Source: Bacillus sp. 1NLA3E (GTDB taxonomy: Bacteria > Bacillota > Bacilli > Bacillales > Cytobacillaceae). Taken from it: 64,000 nucleotides of DNA. How positions within the stretch are numbered: position 1 is the first letter of the stretch; each line of letters opens with the position of its first letter. The DNA lies in contig NC_021171.1 of the NCBI RefSeq assembly GCF_000242895.2, positions 1,708,001-1,772,000 of the forward strand, read 5' to 3'. Both the position numbers and the translations under genes were made by a program. Under the pieces are notes generated by a model, which saw only the letters and a list, made by a program, of their open reading frames with translations, did not search any database and was not told the DNA's origin. Shown here piece by piece: positions 35,001 to 42,292 of the stretch.

Positions 35001-35267
35001 AAGGATCCAAGCCAAAGATTGATTATGAGCGATTTTTGGAGAAATGGTATTGAGGGAGAGCAAAAAACGGATGGAGTAAAAATTGCCGTACTTGCAACCG
35101 AGAAAGATCAAACGATTGCATCATTTCCAGAGGTTGTAAATGGTCAAATGAATGGAGCGGACTCCTACCTATTTCAATGGAAGGAGTGGGAGCAGCCAAA
35201 TTACCATGAAAGACTGAAGGCTTCTTATTATATAATGAAGGAAGCATATAAATCCTCAAAAAAATAG
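32013..35267 (+). CDS. Large exported glycosidase-like exopolysaccharide protein
   Basis: A 1084-residue protein overlapping the synthase gene by four bases. It has one N-terminal membrane anchor (about 10-30) and an extracytoplasmic part. Residues 40-360 are not recognised. About 400-790 look like a glycosidase TIM barrel: GVNIGIAKPGYFPGE, NTIRIYTLHPPEFYQAFYEY, GIIAGIEWDPEA, and AEFGVPASRG near 697 as a probable catalytic Glu. About 797-1084 resemble a carbohydrate-binding beta-sandwich (MDGNTGDWEQNG onward). It may trim, release or modify the polymer, like BcsZ or PgaB in other systems. Confidence 0.75.
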   Translation: MKKILTKGQTILYIYLLVFLLIITSPFWIWFLKESKSLDVLIVDKTVPNKSYREHEGFVWLLNNEKLTQKNNQPYSASKDYVGFKFDKNKTFKKEGLPKDLNPYKLIYLTDQYGVYKEEFHKKNQSGKRSEQIYGGLTNQEVDQLDKTLLKGGKTLIAEFNTFASPTSEEVKEKVSNLLNITWSGWIGRYFSDLDLGGAEVPVWVKENYEKDNGKWDFSGKGIVLVDRNDFIVVLDSKDLKNSGAVFNLTKKGNKLYEVDRNIPYQYWFDIIEARNSDEVLANYNLPVKASGQEKLDRYGLPNQFPAIVYHQNRKYSSYYFAGDYADEPEVPAIYQSEFISFWKKNITTLPSFYWKAYVPVMKQILKTGLQPQIEQKEIVETKKENGVTTNGKTTKKYIQVLKDGKWEDLLIKGVNIGIAKPGYFPGETAISKTEYLRWFQAIGEMNANTIRIYTLHPPEFYQAFYEYNKTAKKPLYLLHGAWVNEEKLVSSQDAFSSETTEDFQKEIKKIIDVIHGNATIPEEKGHASGTYSYDISPYVLGIIAGIEWDPEAVLHTDEKNQDKASYAGTYFKTNDATPFESWLARMLDFTTTYETDKYKWQHSLSFTNWVTTDLLDHPAEPLESEDLVSVNPNHIEKTDRFLAGLFASYHVYPYYPDALNSDQKYMNYIDYQGKKNNYAGYLHELIQAHHLPVLVAEFGVPASRGLTHKNVHGMDQGFHSEKEQGQINKHLYESIVSEGYAGGLVFSWQDEWFKRTWNTMEYDDANRRPYWSNLQTNEQHFGLLSFDPGKLGKSIIMDGNTGDWEQNGVKPIYTSEKKGLISNVFVHSDEGYLYVRLDYSRNIDWNMNTSYLLLDTIADQGQQNIQMKNKQTVQTNNGVDFIVSLAGEKDSNIMIDSNYDTFYYQYGHLLHMIPEESNANQKNNGVFNPIRLALNKKLDVPDKGIHIKFQDYVTGKLLFGNGNPLSSKYKSLIDVSMSKDKKVLELRIPWQLLNVKDPSQRLIMSDFWRNGIEGEQKTDGVKIAVLATEKDQTIASFPEVVNGQMNGADSYLFQWKEWEQPNYHERLKASYYIMKEAYKSSKK

Positions 35268-35270
35268 GTC

Positions 35271-35308
35271 AAAAAAGCATGGAGATCGTGAGGTCCATGC
35301 TTTTTTTT
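35271..35308 (+). terminator. Terminator of the exopolysaccharide operon
   Basis: AAAAAAGCATGGA pairs with TCCATGCTTTTTT around GATCGTGAGG; eight T follow. Confidence 0.88.
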
Positions 35309-35340
35309 ACTGTCTATAAGATTTCATTCGTAACATTTTT

Positions 35341-35520
35341 TCTGGACATTGAGTTCGTTATTTTAAGAATAAACGCTATTTTGAGAATATGTCCGGACAT
35401 TGAGTTCGTTATTTGCTAAAAAATCAAGCAAATGAGGAACTTTAAGCAAGATAGAGGAACACATGTCCGATAAAAAGAGAAATCACCATTTTTGATTCAA
35501 ATAACGGAATGTATGTCCGC
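35341..35520 (+). repeat. GGACATTGAGTTCGTTATTT repeat element
   Basis: TGGACATTGAGTTCGTTATTTT (from 35343) and CGGACATTGAGTTCGTTATTTG (from 35394) are direct copies; a related inverted end, AAATAACGGAATGTATGTCCG, lies at 35499-35519. The unit occupies most of the 380-base gap before the LysM-CAP gene and encodes nothing credible. It looks like one of the short mobile or REP-like repeats of Bacillus. Confidence 0.7.
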
Positions 35521-35689
35521 TCAATGCCTCACTAGCCTCACTTTTAGAATCCATTCCTTTTTTATATAAGAGAATGAGCAATAATCATTGGAATCTCAGG
35601 AGCATATATCCAGACTAAAGGATTGTCTTGTTGAAAATAATGAAGAGGTAGGGATTGAAAAATATTTTCATGTAAGCGGAGGTTCTGAA

Positions 35690-36313
35690 ATGATTAAGAA
35701 AATTGTTCTGTCAGTATTCGTGATGTTTATGTCTATGCCTATTTTTTCACAAGCTGCAATTCAAATGTTTAAAGAGCCACCATTTGAATTTTATAAAGTA
35801 TCTTCTGGAGATTCGTTTTGGTTCATCGCACAGCGATATGGTTTAGACTACAAACAATTAATGGCATTAAATCCAGGTGTTGATCCCATGAATATGCATG
35901 TAGGTGAAGTCATTCGCTTAAAATCCTCTGCAGCTAGTCCAAGTGGGTTTGAAGATCAAGTTGCACAATTAGTGAACTCAGAAAGAGCCAAAAACGGCTT
36001 AAAACCGCTAACTCATCGTGCTGATTTGAAGAGTGTTGCTGAGAAAAAAGCACAAGATATGATTAACTCAAATTATTTTTCCCATACCAGTCCAAATTAT
36101 GGGTCCCCATTTGATATGATGAAAACATTTGGAATATCGTATTCAAGTGCAGGGGAAAACATTGCTAAAGGTCAGACGACTCCGCAAGAGGTGATGAATT
36201 CCTGGATGAATTCATCTGGACACCGCGCTAATATATTGAACAGTAGCTACAATTGTATCGGAGTAGGATTTTATCACGGTGCCTGGGTACAAATGTTTAT
36301 CCAGTCTAGATAA
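35690..36313 (+). CDS. Secreted LysM-CAP (SCP/PR1) domain protein
   Basis: A 207-residue protein with a signal peptide (about 1-22), one LysM domain (YKVSSGDSFWFIAQRYGLDY, about 36-55, to GEVIRL) and a C-terminal CAP domain (about 90-207) with NSERAKNGLKPL, NYFSHTSPNYGSP, AGENIAKG and WMNSSGHRANIL. It resembles YkwD-type cell-wall proteins. LysM binds peptidoglycan; the CAP role is not defined. ATG 35690 follows CGGAGG; the longer frame from 35588 lacks a signal and a site. Confidence 0.88.
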   Translation: MIKKIVLSVFVMFMSMPIFSQAAIQMFKEPPFEFYKVSSGDSFWFIAQRYGLDYKQLMALNPGVDPMNMHVGEVIRLKSSAASPSGFEDQVAQLVNSERAKNGLKPLTHRADLKSVAEKKAQDMINSNYFSHTSPNYGSPFDMMKTFGISYSSAGENIAKGQTTPQEVMNSWMNSSGHRANILNSSYNCIGVGFYHGAWVQMFIQSR

Positions 36314-36315
36314 GA

Positions 36316-36540
36316 ACAAAAGCGGAAGCGCCCGGTTAGCGACGTATGGACTGGAGCACACCGACTGAGATAAAGGAAACACGAAGAGCGAGAGCGATTC
36401 GATGTTGACTTATCGTAGGGAGGTGGGTGAAGTTCACTAGGCGCTGGGCGCTGGAGCTGGACGAGTACAACCTAGTTAAAGTTATCCACAGTGCTGAAAT
36501 CTATAATTTCAGGCGCCCGCTTATCGGTGACAATCACGAG
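36316..36540 (+). repeat. Second-family Bacillus intergenic repeat
   Basis: AAGCGGAAGCGCCCGGTTAG at the left, GATAAAGGAAACACGAAGAG and GATTCGATGTTGACTTATCG in the centre, and CAGGCGCCCGCTTATCGG at the right, so the ends (GCGGAAGCGCC/GGCGCCCGC) are roughly inverted. The type is widespread in Bacillus and Geobacillus intergenic DNA. It is unrelated to the family at 641. No coding frame. Confidence 0.75.
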
Positions 36541-36544
36541 ACAT

Positions 36545-36575
36545 AAAAAGTGCAGAGAATAATCTGCACTTTTTC
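36545..36575. terminator. Bidirectional terminator
   Basis: AAAAAGTGCAGA pairs with TCTGCACTTTTT around GAATAA. It lies between the convergent LysM-CAP and M42 peptidase genes and has runs on both sides. Confidence 0.85.
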
Positions 36576-36588
36576 TTTATTTCGTTAT

Positions 36589-37641
36589 TTACCTCGTCAT
36601 TTCCGATTGAACATAATGATAAAGAAGCTTAGCTGTATTTTCGATTGATGTTTTATGTGTGCGTTCAAAGGCGTGGGAGGAGTCAATCCCTGGCCCAATT
36701 AAGCCATGTACAATATCATGACCGGAACGAATGGCTGCTGATGCATCCGAGCCATAATAAGGATAAATATCCAGTTTATAATCAATTCCATTTTCCTGAG
36801 CTATTTGGATCAACCTTTTCCGTAATTCTAAATGGTAGGGACCACTTGCATCTTTAACACAAATGGACACCGTATATTCATCCGTAGCCTGCCCATCCCC
36901 AATAGCACCCATATCGACAGCTAAATACTCAACCGTTTCTGGGCTGATGTTAGAGTTACCTCCATAGCCAATCTCCTCATTATTAGAAATGAGAATATGT
37001 GTAGTATATGGAAGGGAGACACTTTGTTCATTAATTTGTTTGATTAATTGTAAAAGGATGGCTACGCTTGCTTTATCATCTAAATGGCGTGATTTTATAA
37101 AACCGCTTGGTGTAATCTCAACTCTAGGTTCAAAGGAAATAAAATCGCCCACTTCAATCCCAAGTTTAGTGACATCCTCTGAATTTTTGACAACCTCATC
37201 AATACGTATTTCCATATTATCTTGGTTTCGCTCTAGCTTATCGGAGTCTTTATAGACATGAACTGATGTTTGATGTAAAAGAATAGTCCCAGTGTATACC
37301 TTCCCCGTAGAAGAATGTATTTTACAGTATTCTCCCTCTATAGAATTAAATTTAAATCCACCGATTAAATCCAATTTCAAACGTCCACTATCCTTAACCT
37401 CTTTTACCATTGCTCCGAGTGTATCAACATGAGCAGTGAGCATTCGATGTCGGCTATCGTCCTGACCAGGGAGAGTAACGATTAAGCCACCTTTTTTGTT
37501 TCGATATCCTGAAATCCCCTGTTTTTGTAAATATTCTTCAACATATGTAATCACTTCATTTGTATTTCCAGAAGGACTTGGAATCGAAACTAAATCTTTA
37601 AGGATAACAATTGTTTCATCTGTATTTGGATAAATAGACAT
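36589..37641 (-). CDS. M42 family metallopeptidase
   Basis: A 350-residue aminopeptidase/endoglucanase-M-type enzyme. Two-metal ligands are visible: LTAHVDT (about 66), SRHLDDKA (about 182), NNEEIGYGG (about 213-221), VDMGAIGDG and the late DSSHAFERTH (about 323). It cuts short peptides in the cytosol. The start 37641 uses GAGGGGAGC; a frame back to 37698 has no site. Monocistronic. Confidence 0.9.
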   Translation of the reverse strand: MSIYPNTDETIVILKDLVSIPSPSGNTNEVITYVEEYLQKQGISGYRNKKGGLIVTLPGQDDSRHRMLTAHVDTLGAMVKEVKDSGRLKLDLIGGFKFNSIEGEYCKIHSSTGKVYTGTILLHQTSVHVYKDSDKLERNQDNMEIRIDEVVKNSEDVTKLGIEVGDFISFEPRVEITPSGFIKSRHLDDKASVAILLQLIKQINEQSVSLPYTTHILISNNEEIGYGGNSNISPETVEYLAVDMGAIGDGQATDEYTVSICVKDASGPYHLELRKRLIQIAQENGIDYKLDIYPYYGSDASAAIRSGHDIVHGLIGPGIDSSHAFERTHKTSIENTAKLLYHYVQSEMTR

Positions 37642-37841
37642 AGTGTTGCTCCCCTCATAAAAACTTTCTTTTAAGTTAATGTTTACCGTAAATCCCATTT
37701 TTACACGAGCAAAATTTCGGAAAAATTTTCGGATTAAGTCAATTTCTCACTAAACAGAGCATAAGTTAAGTTGGATGAAAAATTACTGCATCCCATATTT
37801 TACTAGTTTTAAAAAAGGAAAGAAAGGGAAAATGGGGAAAA

Positions 37842-38144
37842 ATGAGTCGATCTGAAAGAAACCAAACCCAAGTGAATCCATTTTTAAAAATTAAGATTGT
37901 GTTCCTAATAATGTTATTTGTTGGCTTAATGGTTATAACGAACATTTACCTTAATGGTATTATTAGAATTGAAACACCTGAAGTAGATTTAGGTCGAAAG
38001 GTTGTTGTTCACCTTGAAGATGGCAAGGAAGTCCAAACATATGAGAACTTACTTGTTAAAAAGAAAGGAAAGCTGTATTACCAGGGAGAGTTTAATACAA
38101 TTGACGTAACAGGAGGAATCGTTGTATTTCAAGATTGGGATTAA
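37842..38144 (+). CDS. Small single-pass membrane protein, 100 residues
   Basis: One membrane segment (about 18-38) followed by an extracytoplasmic region of about 60 residues, rich in beta strands (RKVVVHLEDGKEVQTYENLL). GAAAGGG/ATGGGG precedes the ATG and a terminator follows the stop. Family not recognised. Confidence 0.72.
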   Translation: MSRSERNQTQVNPFLKIKIVFLIMLFVGLMVITNIYLNGIIRIETPEVDLGRKVVVHLEDGKEVQTYENLLVKKKGKLYYQGEFNTIDVTGGIVVFQDWD

Positions 38145-38168
38145 ATGAACCGTGAAATAGATGGCTGC

Positions 38169-38196
38169 GCCCCAGCAAAGTGCTGCGGTTTTTTTT
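38169..38196 (+). terminator. Terminator of the 100-residue gene
   Basis: CCCCAGCA-AAG-TGCTGCGG (one mismatch) followed by eight T. Confidence 0.7.
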
Positions 38197-38504
38197 GCCC
38201 TTTTGATCTAGTTCTATTGAAGTGTTTTTCAATAATGGTTCTAAATTTACTTGATGTTTGGACAAATCGTGTTAAAATCATTTAAGTAAGACATATCACC
38301 TACTTTAATATATCTTTTTTTTAAAAGACGGATGGAATTGAAACCTTTGTTCTTTTTTTTCGTCTACTAATAGATGGATAATTTTACGGTAAACTAAGGA
38401 ATACATTCACCAATATTTAATAAATAAAGTTTCTATCCAAATAAATTTGTGATATAGTATTCTACATTCATTCAACAAACTAGCCATTATAGAGGTGTAA
38501 TTAC
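38197..38504. other. AT-rich promoter region of the LtaS-like gene
   Basis: About 308 bases without a gene. A TATAGT at 38453-38458 is a candidate -10 box with a poor -35. TTGGAC near 38259 and TAAAAT near 38274 are too close together. AAAGACG near 38325 and CGTCT near 38371 can pair. Nothing else is recognised. Confidence 0.4.
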
Positions 38505-40442
38505 ATGAAAAAATTATTAGGATCACCCAAAAAAATTCTTAGCGGAAGTCTATCAGTTTTCTTCCTAGCGGTTATCCTTTTTTGGTTAAAAACTTATGCA
38601 GCATACCAAATTGAATTTGATTTAGGAATAGAAAATAAACTACAGAAGTTCCTTTTATTCATTAATCCAATCAGTTCATCCTTGTTGTTTTTAGGAATTG
38701 CACTGCTTTTTAGAAAACGTGGACAAAACGTCATGTTGGTTTTCATGAACTTTATCCTTACATTTTTACTATATGCAAACGTTGTTTATTACCGGTTTTT
38801 CAATGATTTTATTACAGTTCCTGTTCTGTTACAGACAAAAACCAATAGCGGACAGCTTGGTGACAGTGTACTTTCCTTAATGTCACCTTGGGATGTTTTT
38901 TATTTTACCGATACGATTCTACTAATCTTGTTTCTAGTCTTTAAAGTGGTTAAACCCTTAAAAGGAAATAATCGAAGACCGGCTGCATTTGTTATTGCCG
39001 CAGCGGTTATTGTATTTTTATTTAATTTAGGTTTAGCTGAAAAGGATCGTCCACAACTATTATCACGATCTTTTGACAGAAATTATTTAGTGAAATATCT
39101 TGGTACGTATAACTTCACCATTTATGACATGATTCAGAATGCCAAGTCATCTAGCCAAAGAGCAATGGCAGACAGTAGTGATATTGTAGACGTGGAAAAC
39201 TATATTAAAGCAAATTACACAGCTCCAAATCCGGAATATTTCGGAAAAGCAAAAGGGATGAATGTAATTTATGTTTCCATGGAATCACTTCAAAACTTTA
39301 TTATTGATTATAAAATTGACGGTCAAGAAGTAACTCCATTCCTAAATTCAATAGCACACAATGGAGAAGCATTTTATTTTAAAAATGTATTCCATCAAAC
39401 TGGTCAAGGGAAAACCTCTGACGCAGAGTTTATGATGGAAAATTCCTTGTTCCCAATGTCACAAGGTGCTGTTTTTGTAAATAAAGCACAAAATACTTAT
39501 CAAGCAATGCCAGGAATTCTTAAAGGTCAAAACTATACTTCGGCTGTATTCCATGGTAATTACAAAACGTTTTGGAATCGCAATGAAATTTATAAAGCGT
39601 TCGGGTATGATAAATTCTACGATGCAGAATATTACGATATGAGTGAGGAAAATACAAAGAACTATGGGATGAAAGATGTTCCATTCTTTGAACAATCCAT
39701 GCCGTTATTGACAGGTTTAAAACAACCTTTTTATACGAAGTTTATCACGTTATCTAACCACTTCCCATTCAAGATGGATGAAGGAGATACTGATTTTCCT
39801 GCCGGAGAATTTGGTGATGATAGCGTTGTGAACAATTATTTCCAATCTGCCCATTATATGGACCATGCTTTGGAGATGTTCTTTAACGACTTAAAGACCT
39901 CTGGATTATACGATCATACTGTAGTGGTACTATACGGTGACCATTATGGAATTTCGGAAAATCATAATGAAGCAATGGCAAATGTTGTCGGTAAGGAAAT
40001 TAATGATTTTGAAAACGCCCAATTACAGAGGATTCCATTATTTATCCATGTCCCAGGAGTTAAGGGGAATATTGTTGACTCATACGGTGGACAAGTGGAC
40101 GTGTCACCAACAGTTCTTCATTTATTAGGAACAGACACGAAAGATTACATGCAAATTGGTTCTGATCTATTATCACCTCAACATCAGCAAACTGTGGCGT
40201 TCCGAAATGGTGATTTTGTTTCACCCGAAATAACACATTTAGGGGAAAAGACTTACAGTAATGCCACTGGGGAATTAGTTGATGGAAAGCAGTATAAAGA
40301 CCAGAGTGATCAAGCAAATATGAAGTTGAAAATTTCTGATGAAATTGTCTATAAAGATTTATTGCGATTCTATACACCGCAAGGATTTAAAAAAATTGAT
40401 CCAAAAGATTATTCATATGTAAAAAAAACAGACACTAAATAA
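38505..40442 (+). CDS. ltaS: LtaS-family lipoteichoic acid synthase / phosphoglycerol transferase
   Basis: A 645-residue protein with five N-terminal membrane segments (about 12-175) and an extracellular sulfatase-fold domain (about 245-620). Motifs: VIYVSMESLQ (metal Glu), GQGKTSDAEF (about 304; nucleophile Thr), FYTKFITLSNHFPF and VVLYGDHYGI (about 476-485, metal Asp-His). It polymerises glycerol phosphate from phosphatidylglycerol outside the membrane. Bacillus carries several paralogues, so it could be LtaS itself or a YfnI/YqgS-type relative. Monocistronic. Confidence 0.88.
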   Translation: MKKLLGSPKKILSGSLSVFFLAVILFWLKTYAAYQIEFDLGIENKLQKFLLFINPISSSLLFLGIALLFRKRGQNVMLVFMNFILTFLLYANVVYYRFFNDFITVPVLLQTKTNSGQLGDSVLSLMSPWDVFYFTDTILLILFLVFKVVKPLKGNNRRPAAFVIAAAVIVFLFNLGLAEKDRPQLLSRSFDRNYLVKYLGTYNFTIYDMIQNAKSSSQRAMADSSDIVDVENYIKANYTAPNPEYFGKAKGMNVIYVSMESLQNFIIDYKIDGQEVTPFLNSIAHNGEAFYFKNVFHQTGQGKTSDAEFMMENSLFPMSQGAVFVNKAQNTYQAMPGILKGQNYTSAVFHGNYKTFWNRNEIYKAFGYDKFYDAEYYDMSEENTKNYGMKDVPFFEQSMPLLTGLKQPFYTKFITLSNHFPFKMDEGDTDFPAGEFGDDSVVNNYFQSAHYMDHALEMFFNDLKTSGLYDHTVVVLYGDHYGISENHNEAMANVVGKEINDFENAQLQRIPLFIHVPGVKGNIVDSYGGQVDVSPTVLHLLGTDTKDYMQIGSDLLSPQHQQTVAFRNGDFVSPEITHLGEKTYSNATGELVDGKQYKDQSDQANMKLKISDEIVYKDLLRFYTPQGFKKIDPKDYSYVKKTDTK

Positions 40443-40447
40443 AAAAA

Positions 40448-40489
40448 CAAAAAATCCATGGTCGCGTGTTGCGACAATGGATTTTTTTG
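40448..40489 (+). terminator. Terminator of the LtaS-like gene
   Basis: AAAAAATCCATGGTCGC and GCGACAATGGATTTTTT pair around GTGTT. Confidence 0.88.
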
Positions 40490-40622
40490 TCTTGAAGCCA
40501 AGGTTGGTTTGTCAATCTGGTGAATGTGCTAAAAAGAGATTGATGGGACGAGGGGATAGAAGTATTATTGCTTAGAGTAACTAAATAATTTTTGTTTTTT
40601 ATCGAAGGAAGATGAAATTTAG

Positions 40623-41870
40623 ATGAGTATCCCCACCATCAATCAATTAAATGAAAAATATAGCATAAGGAACGGAATTGCTCAAACCATTGTCCTTAAT
40701 GGAAGCAATAACTATTTTATTTTATTTGCGATTAGTGTTTTAGGTGCATCAAACTACCAAGTTGGATTGATTAACTCGCTTCCGCAGTTTATTGGTATGT
40801 TTGGAATGCTAGTTGGTTCAGTAATAATGAATAAGTTACCAGAGAAAAGGAAATTCACTGCTTACTCCTTTTTATTTACACGCTTGTTTTTGCTAGGGAT
40901 GTTTTTTGTTGTGTTTATCCCTCGGGAATATTCGGGTTGGGTTTTTGTACTTTTGGTGGGATTCATGAATTTACCTGGATCATTTGCTAATCTAAGTTGG
41001 CAAGCATTCATTGGGGATTTAGTACCCGAAAAACGAAGAAGCGGATTTTTTAGTCAACGAAACATGATGTTAACACTTGTTGGAATGGTTGTTACTTTTA
41101 TCATTGGAATTGGGTTGCAATTTTTTTCAAAAACTAACCCCATTCCCTATCAATTTTTATTCTTACTTACCTTTATAGCGGGAATTTTCGAAGTATATTA
41201 TTTACTGAAACATGTTGAATCAAAAAAATCAAATCTTGCTATGAAAAAAAGCGTAAAGGTAGGCATGGTTGCCTTTAAAGATAAGCGCTTTGTTTATTTT
41301 TTAATTTGTGGTTTATGCTTCAATTTTACGTGGCAAATGGCTTGGGCTTTATTTAGCATATTTCAAATAAAATATGCGCATGCAACTGGATTTTGGATTA
41401 GTGTCATTACGGTTGCTAACCAGATTGGGCAAATTGTTAGCTATAAGTGGTGGGGAAGAATGGCTGATAAATACGGGAACGCTAAAATGATGATTCCTGT
41501 GTCACTTGGAATGGCAGCAGCGCCTGTCTTGACTATTCTGTCTAAAAACATGGTGTATTTGACAATTATCAACGGTCTTTCTGGTTTGTTTGTTTCTGGG
41601 ACAGTTCTGTTACTATTTAATTTATTATTAGAGGTAACGAATAAAGATAATCGGGATAGCTTTATCTCGCAATATAATATTCTTTTGGCGATTGTTGGCT
41701 TTATAGCACCGCAATTTGGGGTGTTATTACTCGAACAAGCTTCAATGAGTTTTGCGATGATTACTTCCACCCTATTGAGGATTTCAAGTGGAGGGCTGTT
41801 TATCTTCCTATCGATTTATTTAACAAAAAAGCCAAAAAATTTTCATAAGATCACCATTAAATCGTCATAG
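40623..41870 (+). CDS. MFS transporter
   Basis: A 415-residue protein with about 12 membrane segments. VGLINSLPQFIGMFGMLVGS near 48-67 and the loop GDLVPEKRRSGFFSQRN (about 136-152) fit the major facilitator superfamily; the second half has WWGRMADKYGN (about 277-287) in the family's loop position. Substrate unknown; no neighbour suggests one. GAAGGAAG precedes the ATG. Confidence 0.85.
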   Translation: MSIPTINQLNEKYSIRNGIAQTIVLNGSNNYFILFAISVLGASNYQVGLINSLPQFIGMFGMLVGSVIMNKLPEKRKFTAYSFLFTRLFLLGMFFVVFIPREYSGWVFVLLVGFMNLPGSFANLSWQAFIGDLVPEKRRSGFFSQRNMMLTLVGMVVTFIIGIGLQFFSKTNPIPYQFLFLLTFIAGIFEVYYLLKHVESKKSNLAMKKSVKVGMVAFKDKRFVYFLICGLCFNFTWQMAWALFSIFQIKYAHATGFWISVITVANQIGQIVSYKWWGRMADKYGNAKMMIPVSLGMAAAPVLTILSKNMVYLTIINGLSGLFVSGTVLLLFNLLLEVTNKDNRDSFISQYNILLAIVGFIAPQFGVLLLEQASMSFAMITSTLLRISSGGLFIFLSIYLTKKPKNFHKITIKSS

Positions 41871-41967
41871 ACAAAAGGAATTCCTAAAAGATATTGAATC
41901 CTTCTCTCAATTATATATACTAATAATTATGAAGATGTTAAAGTAAATAAAAATGAAGGAGCTTACT

Positions 41968-42201
41968 ATGGGCCATTGCAATCTTGATCATACACATGAA
42001 GATGTTTTGAAAAAATACGAATCGCAAACCAGTTTTCTTCCTGAAGAAACAAAACCGTTATTTAACGCTTTTTTTCAAAAACAACATGGGCAAGAGATAT
42101 TAAATGAGGTTTTCCATCTCTTAAAGAAGTATGATTTAGTTTCTGAGGAAGAACAAGAAACTCGAAATCAAAGGATTTTATTAGTTTTAAGGAATGTTTA
42201 A
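41968..42201 (+). CDS. Small hypothetical protein, 77 residues
   Basis: A soluble helical protein starting MGHCNLDHTHEDVLKKYESQ. The N-terminal Cys-His cluster (GHCNLDHTH) could bind a metal. ATG 41968 lies after AAGGAGC; ATG 41953 is in frame but without a site. A terminator follows. Family not recognised. Confidence 0.75.
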   Translation: MGHCNLDHTHEDVLKKYESQTSFLPEETKPLFNAFFQKQHGQEILNEVFHLLKKYDLVSEEEQETRNQRILLVLRNV

Positions 42202-42223
42202 GGACTTTGAAGAAAAATGCTAT

Positions 42224-42262
42224 AAAAAGAGGCTGATTTCATTCGGAATCAGCCTCTTAAAG
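42224..42262 (+). terminator. Terminator between convergent genes
   Basis: AAGAGGCTGATT pairs with AATCAGCCTCTT around TCATTCGG; A- and T-rich flanks are short. Confidence 0.75.
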
Positions 42263-42292
42263 TTGGTGCTGTATATGGAAATTAAGTATATT

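Noticed and set aside
35341-35520. Repeats considered as a CRISPR array
   Set aside because: Only two direct units plus one inverted unit, irregular spacing and no cas genes.
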